DNA of 64,000 nucleotides from Flavobacterium aciduliphilum (GCF_003268855.1 NZ_QLSZ01000003.1:124001-188000); one strand, 5' to 3'; positions 25,970-35,883 are shown, numbered from the stretch's first letter. The notes: generated from the sequence alone by a model not told the origin. Made by a program: numbers and translations.

Positions 25970-26561
25970 ATAAATTTGATAGTTTGTAGTAAATCGAATT
26001 AAAATTTTTAAATATTAATGTAAATGGATATTGTAAAATAAAAAGCATAAAAAAATAGAAAGAAATACTAATAATTAATATTAATGAACCATTATCTTTA
26101 TTTAACCATGCCTGAAATAAACCATATGGCAATTTCCATATTTTGTTATAAATTGTTAAATTTAATAATCCATTCTTTATTAAAAATGAATATTCAATTT
26201 GTATAATAAACAGTTTAATTAGAAATGGTAAAGTAAAGACTGCTGAAACTAGAATTGACAATAAAAAAACAATTTGGATTCTTATTTTTTCAGGATTAAC
26301 AGAAATAAAAAAAGTTGTTTTTTTGATATAAAAATAAAATAATGTACTATAGAATATCCCTACTAATAAGCTAATAAATATATTATCAAAAAAAAGTGAC
26401 ATTGATACATAGCCTGAAAAAAATGCAATTAAAATTTGTATGAAAAACAATAATCCAATACTTGAAAAATTATTATAAGAAGTTTTACAATAATTTACAA
26501 AAAAGGGATTGTAACTAGCCAATTCCCATAAAATTGTTTTGAATTTTGATTTAGGGATCAT
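25947..26561 (-). CDS. Integral membrane protein with five predicted helices
   Basis: This 204-residue protein has about five hydrophobic segments (GLLFFIQILIAFFSGYVSMSLF; FISLLVGIFYSTLFYFYI; IVFLLSILVSAVFTLPFLI; LILIISISFYFFMLFIL). The first half, FFSGYVSMSLFFDNIFISLLVGIFYSTLFYF, resembles the first helix pair of the DUF4407 protein encoded next to it, so it may be a shortened relative that dimerises with it. Its ATG overlaps the kinase stop by 4 nt and its stop overlaps the DUF4407 start by 23 nt, so all three are translationally coupled. Confidence 0.75.
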   Translation of the reverse strand: MIPKSKFKTILWELASYNPFFVNYCKTSYNNFSSIGLLFFIQILIAFFSGYVSMSLFFDNIFISLLVGIFYSTLFYFYIKKTTFFISVNPEKIRIQIVFLLSILVSAVFTLPFLIKLFIIQIEYSFLIKNGLLNLTIYNKIWKLPYGLFQAWLNKDNGSLILIISISFYFFMLFILQYPFTLIFKNFNSIYYKLSNLYEEEFSK

Positions 26562-28357
26562 TTTGATAGCAAAGTTTTTAAAGTTTTAGAAATACTAAAT
26601 TTTTCCTTTTTTTCTAAAAAATTATTAAATATGTTTTTTTGTTCATCAAATACTTCATGAGATAAATTGGGTATTGAGATATTTAATGTTGGCATTTTTG
26701 GCATTGCTAAATCTAAAGGCGGAACTTTATGCAAATTTTGCACACTTATTTGAATTTTTTGAGTTGCCTGAAACAAGTCATTTTTAGCAAGTAATATAAA
26801 TGAACAATCTTTTTTTGGCTTTAACTCAATACTGTTTTTGCCTGTTACATCAATATCCGCATCATAAGAAGATGATAGTGTAACTTTTGAATCATTTTCT
26901 ATTTTCCAAGATAATTTTATAGGAATACTTTCTACCACAAAATCAAGATTTGATTTGAATTCAATTATTTCTACTCTTTTAAAAACTTGAATATTAATTT
27001 TTTCCGAAATGGTTTCAATATTATCTAAACCAATAACTTTTAATTCATAACTTGTATCTTTTAAAGGGCTAATTTCAAAATTAATAATTGATTCAACTTG
27101 TTCTTTTTTACCGTCATAAATTAGAAACACTTTTGAAGCATTACTTACATTCCAATTTAAAAATGTACTCTTATTATACTCTATTTTTTGATTGTTTGTT
27201 TTAAAATGATTTATTTTTGGTTTGTTAAGTACTTTTAATTCATATTCAACTTTTGCTTTATCAAATGGGTTTTCTAATTGAAAAATTATTTTTTTTGAAG
27301 AATAATATTTTTCAGTTATTTTCCCAGAAGTTGGATAATCTTTTCCATCAATTTTGACAGATTCTGTATTCTCTGTTGTCCAGTTTATTGTAACTTCATT
27401 ACCTTCCAATAGAATTTCAGGGCTATGATTGATTACTATTTTTGGTTTTGGAAAAACTCCATTTAAAATATCTTTAATATTATCAATATAGATTGAATCA
27501 CTTTTTAATGATTGTTTAATGCAATACACTAATTTATTAATTTCTTTAATTTTTGATAGTGTTCTAAATAATTCTGAATCGTCTGGATTAAAAAAGTCTT
27601 CTTTTGTGAAAATTAAATTTTGTTGGTCATTAAATTTCACAAATAAATCAGGATCAATTGATAATGCAATTAAAGAAGTATAAATTGTTAGAATTGAAAA
27701 ATGGTCAATATTAGCATTAAAATCAGTGCTTTTTCTTAAGGGGTGTTGAAAAGAATCGGTTCCTAATTCTTTAGAAATTTGATTATTAAAAGCAGGAACA
27801 TATATTCCATCATAATCAATTAATTTCATATTGTTTTCTTCATCTACAATAATATTATCGTGTTTTAAATCTCCATGACCAATATTATTATCTAATAAAA
27901 ATAAAGTAAGATCTTTAAATGATTCTGCTATTTTCTTTAAATAACTTTTATTTTTTGTACTACATAATTCTTGAATTTTAGATCCTAAAGTTTTGCCTTC
28001 AGCCCATTCCATTATTAGTCCTGGAAAATAGTTTTCTTCTGGGTTTTGATTTACTTCAACATAAATAAACTTTTCTATAAAATTGAAACTAACAAAAAAT
28101 TGAGTATTAAATTTATTTAAAAATTTACTTATTTCAAGATATTGAAAAAAACGTTCCTTATTATCAATTAAGAATAATTTTATCGCCTTTGTTTTTTCAG
28201 TTTTATCATCTGTAACTTTAAACACAATAGCATTATTACCGGATTCGTATTTCGGCTCATCATTTTCATAAATAGCAGTAAACTTATACCCTCCATTAGA
28301 TGGAGGATATATTTTGTTTATTATTGAATTTCTATATTGTGGGCTAGTTGGATACAT
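26558..28357 (-). CDS. Ser/Thr protein kinase with C-terminal Ig-like repeats
   Basis: This 599-residue protein has an N-terminal eukaryotic-like kinase domain: AIKLF with Lys60, catalytic loop GHGDLKHDN with Asp163 and Asn168, and a DYDG metal-binding motif at 181-184 (DFG equivalent). Residues about 300-545 form three tandem Ig-like strands-only units (each with a ...INWTTEN / LNWNVSN / LSWKIEN core). No membrane helix is present. With the adjacent PP2C phosphatase and vWA protein it completes a TerY-P-type triad, in which kinase and phosphatase set the phosphorylation state of a vWA-scaffolded complex. Start and stop both overlap neighbours. Confidence 0.88.
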   Translation of the reverse strand: MYPTSPQYRNSIINKIYPPSNGGYKFTAIYENDEPKYESGNNAIVFKVTDDKTEKTKAIKLFLIDNKERFFQYLEISKFLNKFNTQFFVSFNFIEKFIYVEVNQNPEENYFPGLIMEWAEGKTLGSKIQELCSTKNKSYLKKIAESFKDLTLFLLDNNIGHGDLKHDNIIVDEENNMKLIDYDGIYVPAFNNQISKELGTDSFQHPLRKSTDFNANIDHFSILTIYTSLIALSIDPDLFVKFNDQQNLIFTKEDFFNPDDSELFRTLSKIKEINKLVYCIKQSLKSDSIYIDNIKDILNGVFPKPKIVINHSPEILLEGNEVTINWTTENTESVKIDGKDYPTSGKITEKYYSSKKIIFQLENPFDKAKVEYELKVLNKPKINHFKTNNQKIEYNKSTFLNWNVSNASKVFLIYDGKKEQVESIINFEISPLKDTSYELKVIGLDNIETISEKINIQVFKRVEIIEFKSNLDFVVESIPIKLSWKIENDSKVTLSSSYDADIDVTGKNSIELKPKKDCSFILLAKNDLFQATQKIQISVQNLHKVPPLDLAMPKMPTLNISIPNLSHEVFDEQKNIFNNFLEKKEKFSISKTLKTLLSK

Positions 28358-29229
28358 TAAAATCGTTTAAAAAACATTGTAAAATCATCTTTCTCTAATA
28401 ATTCTAAATTAATTTGTTTCTCTAACATACACTTAATGTTTAGTAAATCAGTATTCATTGTTACTTCAATTTTTTGAATTAAATCGGATATACTTTTATA
28501 CTTATTATTGAGATTAAAATTTTCTGTCTTATTAATGTCTTTATTTTTTATTATGTTTTCGTTTAGTAAAACAAGCATATGATCTGGTGCTAAAATGATT
28601 AAATGATAAATAATCCATCTTGCTATACTATCCGTGGATATAATTAGAATGTCGTCAGACTTTAATTCAATTTCTGAACGGGATAAATCATAATTTAATT
28701 TTTTATTCCAATTCAAAAGTTTTGGGAAATCATCCAATGTTTTTTGTTTGTCTATAGGGGTAATCAGTATTGGGATATAATCATTATTTTTCTTTCTAAA
28801 AATAAACATAGTTGTATCTCCAATTCCTGTGTAAGATAAAAGTTTTGTCTTACTGTTCCACCAAACATAAAGTAATGTTGCATAAGAGCCATCCTTTATA
28901 AATTTTTCTATTATAAAAGGGTCAGAATTATTAATTAAATCAATATTCGTTTTATAAAATTTTTTACTGTTTTGCAAAAACCAATCTTGTATTATCGATT
29001 CATTTTCAAAAGGAATTTCTGGCTGACAATTAACTAAGAAATCAGCCCATGTTTTACAATAAATTCCGGCTCCACCAGCACCATCAGAAACAGCTAGTTT
29101 GAAACCCTCTTTACTTTCTTTATATAAAACAGCATCCTCATTTTCCTCTTCAGAAACTTTATCAATGAAATTATAGATTGAAAAATAGTCTTTATTCTGC
29201 TGCATTTGAAAGTGCTGTATTTGTACCAA
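28357..29229 (-). CDS. PP2C-family protein phosphatase
   Basis: This 290-residue protein has the PP2C metal-binding motifs: ENEDAV near residue 30, VSDGAGG near 52-58, TGIGDTTMF, and a late ILIISTDSIARW box. It should dephosphorylate Ser/Thr targets in a Mn/Mg-dependent way, opposing the kinase encoded next. Its stop codon shares one nucleotide with the kinase start and its start overlaps the vWA gene by 38 nt. The family in TerY-P triads is typically this short, without a sensor domain. Confidence 0.87.
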   Translation of the reverse strand: MVQIQHFQMQQNKDYFSIYNFIDKVSEEENEDAVLYKESKEGFKLAVSDGAGGAGIYCKTWADFLVNCQPEIPFENESIIQDWFLQNSKKFYKTNIDLINNSDPFIIEKFIKDGSYATLLYVWWNSKTKLLSYTGIGDTTMFIFRKKNNDYIPILITPIDKQKTLDDFPKLLNWNKKLNYDLSRSEIELKSDDILIISTDSIARWIIYHLIILAPDHMLVLLNENIIKNKDINKTENFNLNNKYKSISDLIQKIEVTMNTDLLNIKCMLEKQINLELLEKDDFTMFFKRF

Positions 29230-30157
29230 TATTTAGTAAATTTATTAAGCTATTTATTGTAGAGTTAATAATCACTCCTTTTATTTCATCATTTATAAAT
29301 CTTTCATTCTGAAAAACTTGATTTGCTATATTTTTCATTTCAAATGGTAAATTACTTGAAGCTTGAAATAAAATTTCATGGTATTCATTTTCTTCAAAAC
29401 ATTTTTCCGATTTAACACTAGGTAATAACATTTCATCTCCATTTGTTATTAAACAATTAAAAATTAAAGCATTTCCATCATTAGTTTTTATGGATTTAAT
29501 TTCAGAACAAATTTCAGTAATTAATGATAAGTCTTTTACATCTGTTGGATATCCATCAGTAATATTGAAAATCATCGGCGGAAAGCTTTCTTGGTTATCA
29601 TACACAAAATCTTCTAATTTGTCCTTACACATTTTTAATGCCTCATACATAGGAGTTAGACCAGAACTACACGGATTAACCCATGTCTTTTTATTAACTT
29701 TTTCCATTATTGTTTCCCCCCAATGTGTTAATTTTGGTTTTTCAGTTGTTTCAATTTTTAAAATATTATCTTTTAAGTCGGTAACACTAACCCAATCATT
29801 GTTCTCTAATTTTCCTTCCCATATTATAGAAACTTTTTCACCATATCCCACAACCATTATTTGAAAATAATCTCTTATTCCACCTTCTTTTTGACATTTC
29901 ATAATTAAACTGTCAAATAAATCATTAACTATATCAGAAACAGCTTGTGCACGAGTTATTCCATTTTTGAATTCCTCTTGCATTGATAGTGATTGATCAA
30001 TTAGTATCACAATAGCACATGGATTTTTTCTTGTTACTCTTGCACTATATAATTTTGAAGATAATGCTGAATTCCTAGCAGACATTATATTTCCTGCTGA
30101 TTTTATAGGATTGACGGAATTATTCCCTGTATTAGATGGTAAATTAGTATTGCTCAT
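29192..30157 (-). CDS. vWA-domain protein (TerY-like)
   Basis: This 321-residue protein has a von Willebrand A fold with a MIDAS motif: AIVILIDQSLSM gives D-x-S-x-S, a Thr-containing GLTP segment supplies the middle ligand, and IFNITDGYPTD supplies the last Asp. The first 35 residues are low complexity (PSNTGNNSVNPIKSAG). TerY-family vWA proteins bind a divalent metal and act as scaffolds for the paired kinase and phosphatase. It overlaps both neighbours (38 nt with PP2C, 14 nt with the PLD gene). Confidence 0.87.
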   Translation of the reverse strand: MSNTNLPSNTGNNSVNPIKSAGNIMSARNSALSSKLYSARVTRKNPCAIVILIDQSLSMQEEFKNGITRAQAVSDIVNDLFDSLIMKCQKEGGIRDYFQIMVVGYGEKVSIIWEGKLENNDWVSVTDLKDNILKIETTEKPKLTHWGETIMEKVNKKTWVNPCSSGLTPMYEALKMCKDKLEDFVYDNQESFPPMIFNITDGYPTDVKDLSLITEICSEIKSIKTNDGNALIFNCLITNGDEMLLPSVKSEKCFEENEYHEILFQASSNLPFEMKNIANQVFQNERFINDEIKGVIINSTINSLINLLNIGTNTALSNAAE

Positions 30158-31532
30158 TTTTTATAGTATTTAATTCATTTTCTAAACGCTCTTGTTCTTC
30201 CTGATAAAATTTGTCTAAATCTTTTATTGATATTATATCTCTATATGTTTTATCATTACTTATTTGTTCTAATTGAACTTGTAATTCATTTCTTTTTTGT
30301 TTTAAATATTCTAATCGTTCCATCAACTTTTCTTTAGAGCCATAACTAGAATTTTCTTCACTATCAAAAATGCCATTTTCAAGATTTGAAAGTATTTCTG
30401 AAACTCTTTTTAAATCATTTTGAGAATAAGCTTCATTTAATTCTTGCATTATTTTTTTTGCTTTTTCCCATATTTCAGGATTGTCAGGAAATTTATTTGT
30501 AATTATATCTTCATGGCATAGCATGGCAGCCTTTCTGTATTTTTGCTTTAATTCCTTTTTTTCGTCATCTGATAATTCAAACTTAACTTCTTCTTTAGCT
30601 CGCTCATAATCTTGTTTATACTCATTATAATTCTTCTCCGCTTTTGCATATTCTTCTGCTTTCTTATCATGCCCAAGCTGTTCTAATCTCCATTTTTTTA
30701 AGCGTAATATTTCGATTAATAAATCCCCGAATTTAATATTATAGCTATGTACAAAATCTGAAATCAATTTTTCAATGCTTACCTTTTCATTTTCAAGGGC
30801 AACAATTTCAACTTCAAGATATTTAATTTCCCATTTTATTCTTTCTACATCAAAATCAATAAATTCAGTTACAGATTTAATTCTTTTCAAATAATCCTTA
30901 ATTTGGGTAGATGCATCTGCATAATTTGAATTTTCTAAGTATGATAAAATAGTTTCAATTTCTTTTGTAATTTCATATTCTAAAATTTTACTTTGATGAA
31001 TCTTTATTTGTTCATATTCATCTAATTGTATTAAATTATCAATAATGATAAGACGTTTTGTAATTATTTCAGCATCAAATTTAATTAATGGGTCTTTTCC
31101 ATGGTATAGTACTTTTATCCTTTTGAACTCATCAATAAAAGATGAAGCTAAATCAAAATTATCACTAGATATTGTTATGTTTTCGTGATTTGATGCTGCT
31201 TTCATACTCCAATTATACGAACCTGTAATTGTGTTTTTTTCATCCACAATACAAAATTTATTGTGCATTAAAGAACCCTGATTTTCATTAATCAGATACA
31301 CTTTTCCACCAGCTTTTTCTAATTCTTTATAATTTATATTGCACCCCCTTGTAATAAAATCATCCACAACTATTAATTGAACATCTAGCCCTTGACTTGC
31401 TTTGTCACATAATATTTTAAATAATTTGGAATCTGTAAACCAAGCTACAGCTGCATATATTGAAGTATTTGCACTTAGGAGTTCTTTAGTAATGTGTGAC
31501 CTAATATTTTTAAAATAGGCTTGTGTTTGCAT
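30144..31532 (-). CDS. PLD-family nuclease with degenerate J-domain
   Basis: The N-terminal approximately 140 residues form a phospholipase-D-type domain with one HKD motif (MHNKFCIVDEKNTITGSYNWS, H-x-K-x4-D), as in Nuc-like nucleases that dimerise to build one active site. Residues about 160-300 are coiled coil. A region near 310-375 (ELKQKYRKAAMLCHEDIITNKFPDN, then MQELNEAYSQND) aligns with a DnaJ J-domain, but the invariant HPD tripeptide is HED. The C-terminal coiled coil is Glu-rich. It heads the overlapping gene series and lies 73 nt after the 927-residue gene. Confidence 0.8.
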   Translation of the reverse strand: MQTQAYFKNIRSHITKELLSANTSIYAAVAWFTDSKLFKILCDKASQGLDVQLIVVDDFITRGCNINYKELEKAGGKVYLINENQGSLMHNKFCIVDEKNTITGSYNWSMKAASNHENITISSDNFDLASSFIDEFKRIKVLYHGKDPLIKFDAEIITKRLIIIDNLIQLDEYEQIKIHQSKILEYEITKEIETILSYLENSNYADASTQIKDYLKRIKSVTEFIDFDVERIKWEIKYLEVEIVALENEKVSIEKLISDFVHSYNIKFGDLLIEILRLKKWRLEQLGHDKKAEEYAKAEKNYNEYKQDYERAKEEVKFELSDDEKKELKQKYRKAAMLCHEDIITNKFPDNPEIWEKAKKIMQELNEAYSQNDLKRVSEILSNLENGIFDSEENSSYGSKEKLMERLEYLKQKRNELQVQLEQISNDKTYRDIISIKDLDKFYQEEQERLENELNTIKNEQY

Positions 31533-31605
31533 TGAGTTTTGAAGTGTTTAATAGTTAGGGTTAAAAATAGACATTGTATTTAAATAAAAATAAAATAAAT
31601 TACGT

Positions 31606-34389
31606 TCATTTATCCGTTTGCGGAAAAATTTTCACATGAAATTTTTGAACCGCTCTTTTTCTTTGAAAATCAAAATCTTCTTTATTATTTAAATCAAAGT
31701 AAAGATCACAATTAGGACAAACAAAAATCCTTTCTTTGCTTACTTTCTTTTCTTCAAAAGGCTCAGCAATCAGTTGCGTGTCTTTTTCTTTATTATTAAA
31801 ATCAGGAATATTAAAACCACTTTTAAAAAAACTTTGAAGTTGATTTCTATATGTTTGATAGTCCATCGTTCCTCGCCCCCAAATGAACCACCATTTTTGA
31901 TCCTTTGGTCTTTGACCAGCTCTAATTATATTTTGATGATTGCTCTTGTTTGCTATAAGCCAATTCAACTGTTTTTGATATAAATCTTTTGAAATTGCAG
32001 CATCAATCATTTCATTGCCACAACCACTACAACAGATTATTCCTCTATCTAAATGTCCTGTAGTGTGACATTTATACTCTTGTCCAAGTCTTTCTAAATT
32101 GCTTTTTCGAGCAACTAATTTTTCCGAACTACAACAAGCATTGCAATTTTTACAAATGTACCATCCACATTCTTCTTTAACATCATGTGTTTTACATTTA
32201 ACACTATCTCTACTGTCTATAATATCTTCGCATTGACCATTTAAACAATGAGAAAGATAGATGTCTTTTGAATGGTGCTCACATTCTTGATTCGCGCAAG
32301 AAAATAGCGTAACACCATAAAAAGAATAGTTTGATTTTCCTTTTGGCTTTAATATTGTTTTACACGACCTACAGGTTAAATGGGTTAAAAATCGATTTAC
32401 TCTATTTATTACATTTAATAATATTTCATATTGATTAACATTATAAGGAATTTCCAGAATAGTTAAAACATCTTCAAGAGTATAGTCTCTCCAATCAGAG
32501 GGATTGTGGAGTGTTCTACAAACAGCATAACACTGACTATTTTCACACCACCAAAATTCAAATCCAGATTTTTTACAAACAACCGAAGCTTTTCTACCAT
32601 CACAAAAAGTAGAAAATCGAGGTAAAAAATGCTCTTTTTTTACTAAATTATATATCTTTTTATCATCTTCCGATTTACTCACATATTTATTTTCTTCAAT
32701 TACTGTTTTGCCAGAACACTTTTCAAAAAATCCATCAATAACTAATAAATCTTTAGGATTCTTGATTTGATTTGCGATTAAATCAAAAAGAGTTGATTGT
32801 CTTGTTATAATATTGTTTTTTAAATCGTTTATTAGTTTTAAGATAACACTCAAAGTAAAATCCAAACCAACTCCATCTATTTCTTTTGCATACTCGCTAG
32901 TTTGATAATCAATCGTAGTAATTAAATTCAAATCATCAAGGGTTAATACCAGCTTACATTCAGCTACTAGTTTTAGGATTTTTTTAAAAAATAATTTTTG
33001 ATTTTTGTTCGAAAGTAAACCGGTATAAATAACTAAATCATGATAATCTATTGTATCGGTATAGTCTTCAATAAATAACAATAATTTAAAATAAGGAGCC
33101 GATTTTATATAAATTGTTTCTATAAAATTCTCAAGAAATTCATAGGTAGGAATATGTTTTATAAAAAACGTAATAGTTTCAAATGTTTCTTTATCATTAA
33201 TACTATCTTTATCAAAATATAATCGTCCTAATAAATTTTTTAAATCAGCACTTCCTATTTTATCAAAATATTTTCTATACAAATGGGGTTGCTCTTTTCT
33301 ATTCAATTCATTCTCATAATATTCAGTTTTGAAATGCAATAATTTATTAAAAACAGCATCAAACGGCATACTATCTATTTTCTGATTTTCCCATAATTTC
33401 AATTGTAGTGTTTCAGGAAGTTTATCTAAATTGGGAGAAATACCATTATCACCATAAAGAGACAATAATGAAACTATTTTAGTAAAATCAATTTCTACAT
33501 CTCCAGAACAAGTTTGCATTAAAATAGCATCTAAAAAATCTTTTTTTGCGCTAGTTTCTATTCTCGAAATATAGATATGTATGTTAAAAAACGAATCCTT
33601 TAAATGATTTAATAAAGAAGTTTTAATTAAGGTAAAATCTAATATTAATTCAGTACAATTATTCCAATATTTAAAAACGGTATCAGAATTTAAAGAATAC
33701 TTTAAAAAAGCAGCATTAACATCAATTCCAAATATTTTTAATAGTTCTCCTAGACTTTTATAGTGACTCGATTGTAACTTAGTGTAGTCTATTTTTTCAA
33801 AAACGTATGTTTCAACTGCCTTGAGGATGTCTTCATTTATTTGTTCTGAAACTTCCGAAATTTGTTTTAAAATTATTTCTAAGAGATTATTGCTCCATTG
33901 CTCAAGGTTAGTAAAAAAATGAAATAATAAAAATTGTATGTCTTTTTCTTCCCATAATGAGTTAACAGAAATTGCTTTAATTGCATCTTTTCTATCATCA
34001 ATATCTTGTTTTGCGATTGTAACTACAACTTCATCATTTGGTTTTAGATTTTTAGGATCGCTATATAAGAAATGTTCACCCGAAAAATAAATGTCAGGAA
34101 GGCCACTTTTTTCAATAAAACCATATTCACCATCAGTTTGTTTGTTATAATACCATTTAATTTTGGCATTAAACCTATAATTATCATCGCTTGTAAAAAC
34201 TAGAATCTCTCTCTTTTTAGGTTGGGAAATTGGTTGATTTTGATGTATTAGTATGATTTGTTGATAAATATCATCTGGAACAAATTGATTAACTACTTTA
34301 AATTTAAAGTCTGTAGCAAGTGAGGTTTCATAACTTTGTAATCTTTCTAGAGAAATATTTAATTCACGTAACAAAGTAATAACCCTCAT
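31606..34389 (-). CDS. Large OB-fold and zinc-cluster protein heading the kinase operon
   Basis: This 927-residue protein starts with a small helix-turn-helix-like segment (VITLLRELNISLERL), similar to the IF2-N-type heads of many Bacteroidota proteins. A cold-shock-like OB fold follows near 85-150 (KWYYNKQTDGEYGFIEKSG; DIYFSGEHF), then a long helical middle. The Cys-rich C-terminal third has many CxxC and CxH pairs (CRSCK, CKNCNACC, CCSGCGNEM, CPNCDLYF), implying several zinc sites. It would bind RNA or ssDNA. It is probably the first gene of the seven-gene leftward operon. I do not recognise the whole architecture. Confidence 0.75.
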   Translation of the reverse strand: MRVITLLRELNISLERLQSYETSLATDFKFKVVNQFVPDDIYQQIILIHQNQPISQPKKREILVFTSDDNYRFNAKIKWYYNKQTDGEYGFIEKSGLPDIYFSGEHFLYSDPKNLKPNDEVVVTIAKQDIDDRKDAIKAISVNSLWEEKDIQFLLFHFFTNLEQWSNNLLEIILKQISEVSEQINEDILKAVETYVFEKIDYTKLQSSHYKSLGELLKIFGIDVNAAFLKYSLNSDTVFKYWNNCTELILDFTLIKTSLLNHLKDSFFNIHIYISRIETSAKKDFLDAILMQTCSGDVEIDFTKIVSLLSLYGDNGISPNLDKLPETLQLKLWENQKIDSMPFDAVFNKLLHFKTEYYENELNRKEQPHLYRKYFDKIGSADLKNLLGRLYFDKDSINDKETFETITFFIKHIPTYEFLENFIETIYIKSAPYFKLLLFIEDYTDTIDYHDLVIYTGLLSNKNQKLFFKKILKLVAECKLVLTLDDLNLITTIDYQTSEYAKEIDGVGLDFTLSVILKLINDLKNNIITRQSTLFDLIANQIKNPKDLLVIDGFFEKCSGKTVIEENKYVSKSEDDKKIYNLVKKEHFLPRFSTFCDGRKASVVCKKSGFEFWWCENSQCYAVCRTLHNPSDWRDYTLEDVLTILEIPYNVNQYEILLNVINRVNRFLTHLTCRSCKTILKPKGKSNYSFYGVTLFSCANQECEHHSKDIYLSHCLNGQCEDIIDSRDSVKCKTHDVKEECGWYICKNCNACCSSEKLVARKSNLERLGQEYKCHTTGHLDRGIICCSGCGNEMIDAAISKDLYQKQLNWLIANKSNHQNIIRAGQRPKDQKWWFIWGRGTMDYQTYRNQLQSFFKSGFNIPDFNNKEKDTQLIAEPFEEKKVSKERIFVCPNCDLYFDLNNKEDFDFQRKRAVQKFHVKIFPQTDK

Positions 34390-34608
34390 AACTATTTGAT
34401 GCTTTTTTAATTAAAATTCTTTATCTTATTACGTTAATTGTAATAATCTTTATAATATAATTGTATATTTCAACTCATCTTTTTATTCAATACTTAATTT
34501 AAAACCACACAATCTGCATTTTGTTCTAAACCATAAATACTTTTAATTTTAGCAAAAATAAATAGTTTTGATGCAAAACAAGTGCATACTTATTAACTTT
34601 TAGTCAAA

Positions 34609-34640
34609 GGTATATCAATGGTATATCAAAGGCATACACA
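34609..34640. repeat. Three 11-nt-phased direct repeats upstream of the kinase operon
   Basis: GGTATATCAA occurs at 34609-34618 and again at 34620-34629, with a third imperfect copy (GGCATACACA) at 34631-34640. The 11-nt period places the copies on one face of the helix, as in operators. They lie about 220 nt upstream of the 927-residue gene. Confidence 0.45.
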
Positions 34641-34668
34641 CCCTATACCAATAGTGTAATAAAATAAA

Positions 34669-35805
34669 TCACAAATAAACAATCAACTCTCTATCAAGTT
34701 TTATTTTTTTATCATTCCCACGTGCCCCTGTAATACAATAAAAATCATAGAGCGAGTCTCCAACAGCAGCGCTTATTTTCCTATTAATTCTTGAAATCAC
34801 CTCGTTGATGTTATTCTCTAATGGATTGACCAACACCTCAACACTTCTTGCAATAGCATTACTATCCGACTGATTACTAAATTGGCGATACAATTGAGAT
34901 AATTCTTCCTTATAATCCGATAAATGCGAAATACTAATTCCTTCAACATGACGTAAAAAAAATAAATATACCGCTTTCTCTTTTGGATTCAAAGGCAACT
35001 CCAAGCCACCCAAATCCTTAAAGAAAATCTTCTTCATTACTCCTCTAATTTCCATTCGGCTGGGTTGTTGCAATAAAGTCGCACGACCTCTAAATGTCAT
35101 ACTGTTACGAATACCATCTAAAATAGCAAAGAACTGTCTCGAGTGTAAGGTTGGAATATCACGTTCAATAAATTTTTCCATACAACTTTCACAAACATCT
35201 GCCGTTCTCATTTTCAGAATAATTTGTGACTTATCTTGACAAAAATCCATGATGCATCCAATCGGTTTTTTATGAATACCATTCATAATATCTTCACGAT
35301 CAGAAAACATATAAAACCGCATTATCCAAATAATCACTTCATAAGCAATCGGGAAACGAACATCAATCGAATGACCAAAAAAGTGCTGCCAATTACTCGT
35401 TTGAACAAAATAATCTTTCATGGATGGAGCTACTCCACCAAACCAATTTTTATCATTCCCAATATCCGTTAGTAAAACCACAATATCATTTTCAGAAACC
35501 TTTTGTGTTTTTCTATACTGCCTACATTCAGAAAATAATTGTTCCCATGTTTTGGTTTTTTCAAAAAAAGGAAACTCAATATATGAAAATTTTGGTTGAG
35601 GTTCAAACACTGCATTGTATTGAACTTGAGTCTCAAATCCCTTTTTATCTTCCCACTTTTTTATAGTTTCTTCTTTACTATAGTCAAGCAAATCCTCTTG
35701 ATTTGCCAAAAACTTAAAAGGTCCAGGAAATTGTTGTAACAAGTTCAATACATTATTAAAAGTTCCTTTGTCAAGCTCTACAGATCGAATTAGATGCACA
35801 TTCAT
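34669..35805 (-). CDS. Unknown protein with cysteine cluster and helical C-terminus
   Basis: This 378-residue protein has a mixed alpha/beta N-terminal part (about 90-150: ENDIVVLLTDIGNDKNWFGG), then four cysteines in GCIMDFC ... CESCMEKF (about 183-212) that could hold a zinc ion. The C-terminal helical region (about 265-360, LPLNPKEKAVYLFFLRHVEGISISHLSDY) looks like a winged-helix or TPR-linked output module seen in Bacteroidota regulators. I do not recognise the family. It is the last gene of a small leftward group with a DUF6717-like protein and a vWA protein. Confidence 0.7.
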   Translation of the reverse strand: MNVHLIRSVELDKGTFNNVLNLLQQFPGPFKFLANQEDLLDYSKEETIKKWEDKKGFETQVQYNAVFEPQPKFSYIEFPFFEKTKTWEQLFSECRQYRKTQKVSENDIVVLLTDIGNDKNWFGGVAPSMKDYFVQTSNWQHFFGHSIDVRFPIAYEVIIWIMRFYMFSDREDIMNGIHKKPIGCIMDFCQDKSQIILKMRTADVCESCMEKFIERDIPTLHSRQFFAILDGIRNSMTFRGRATLLQQPSRMEIRGVMKKIFFKDLGGLELPLNPKEKAVYLFFLRHVEGISISHLSDYKEELSQLYRQFSNQSDSNAIARSVEVLVNPLENNINEVISRINRKISAAVGDSLYDFYCITGARGNDKKIKLDRELIVYL

Positions 35806-35883
35806 AGCATAATTATAATAATATAAAAAATCAAAAATAATAGTTTTTTTTAAAGAATTTTTATAATTCTTTCTATAATAATA

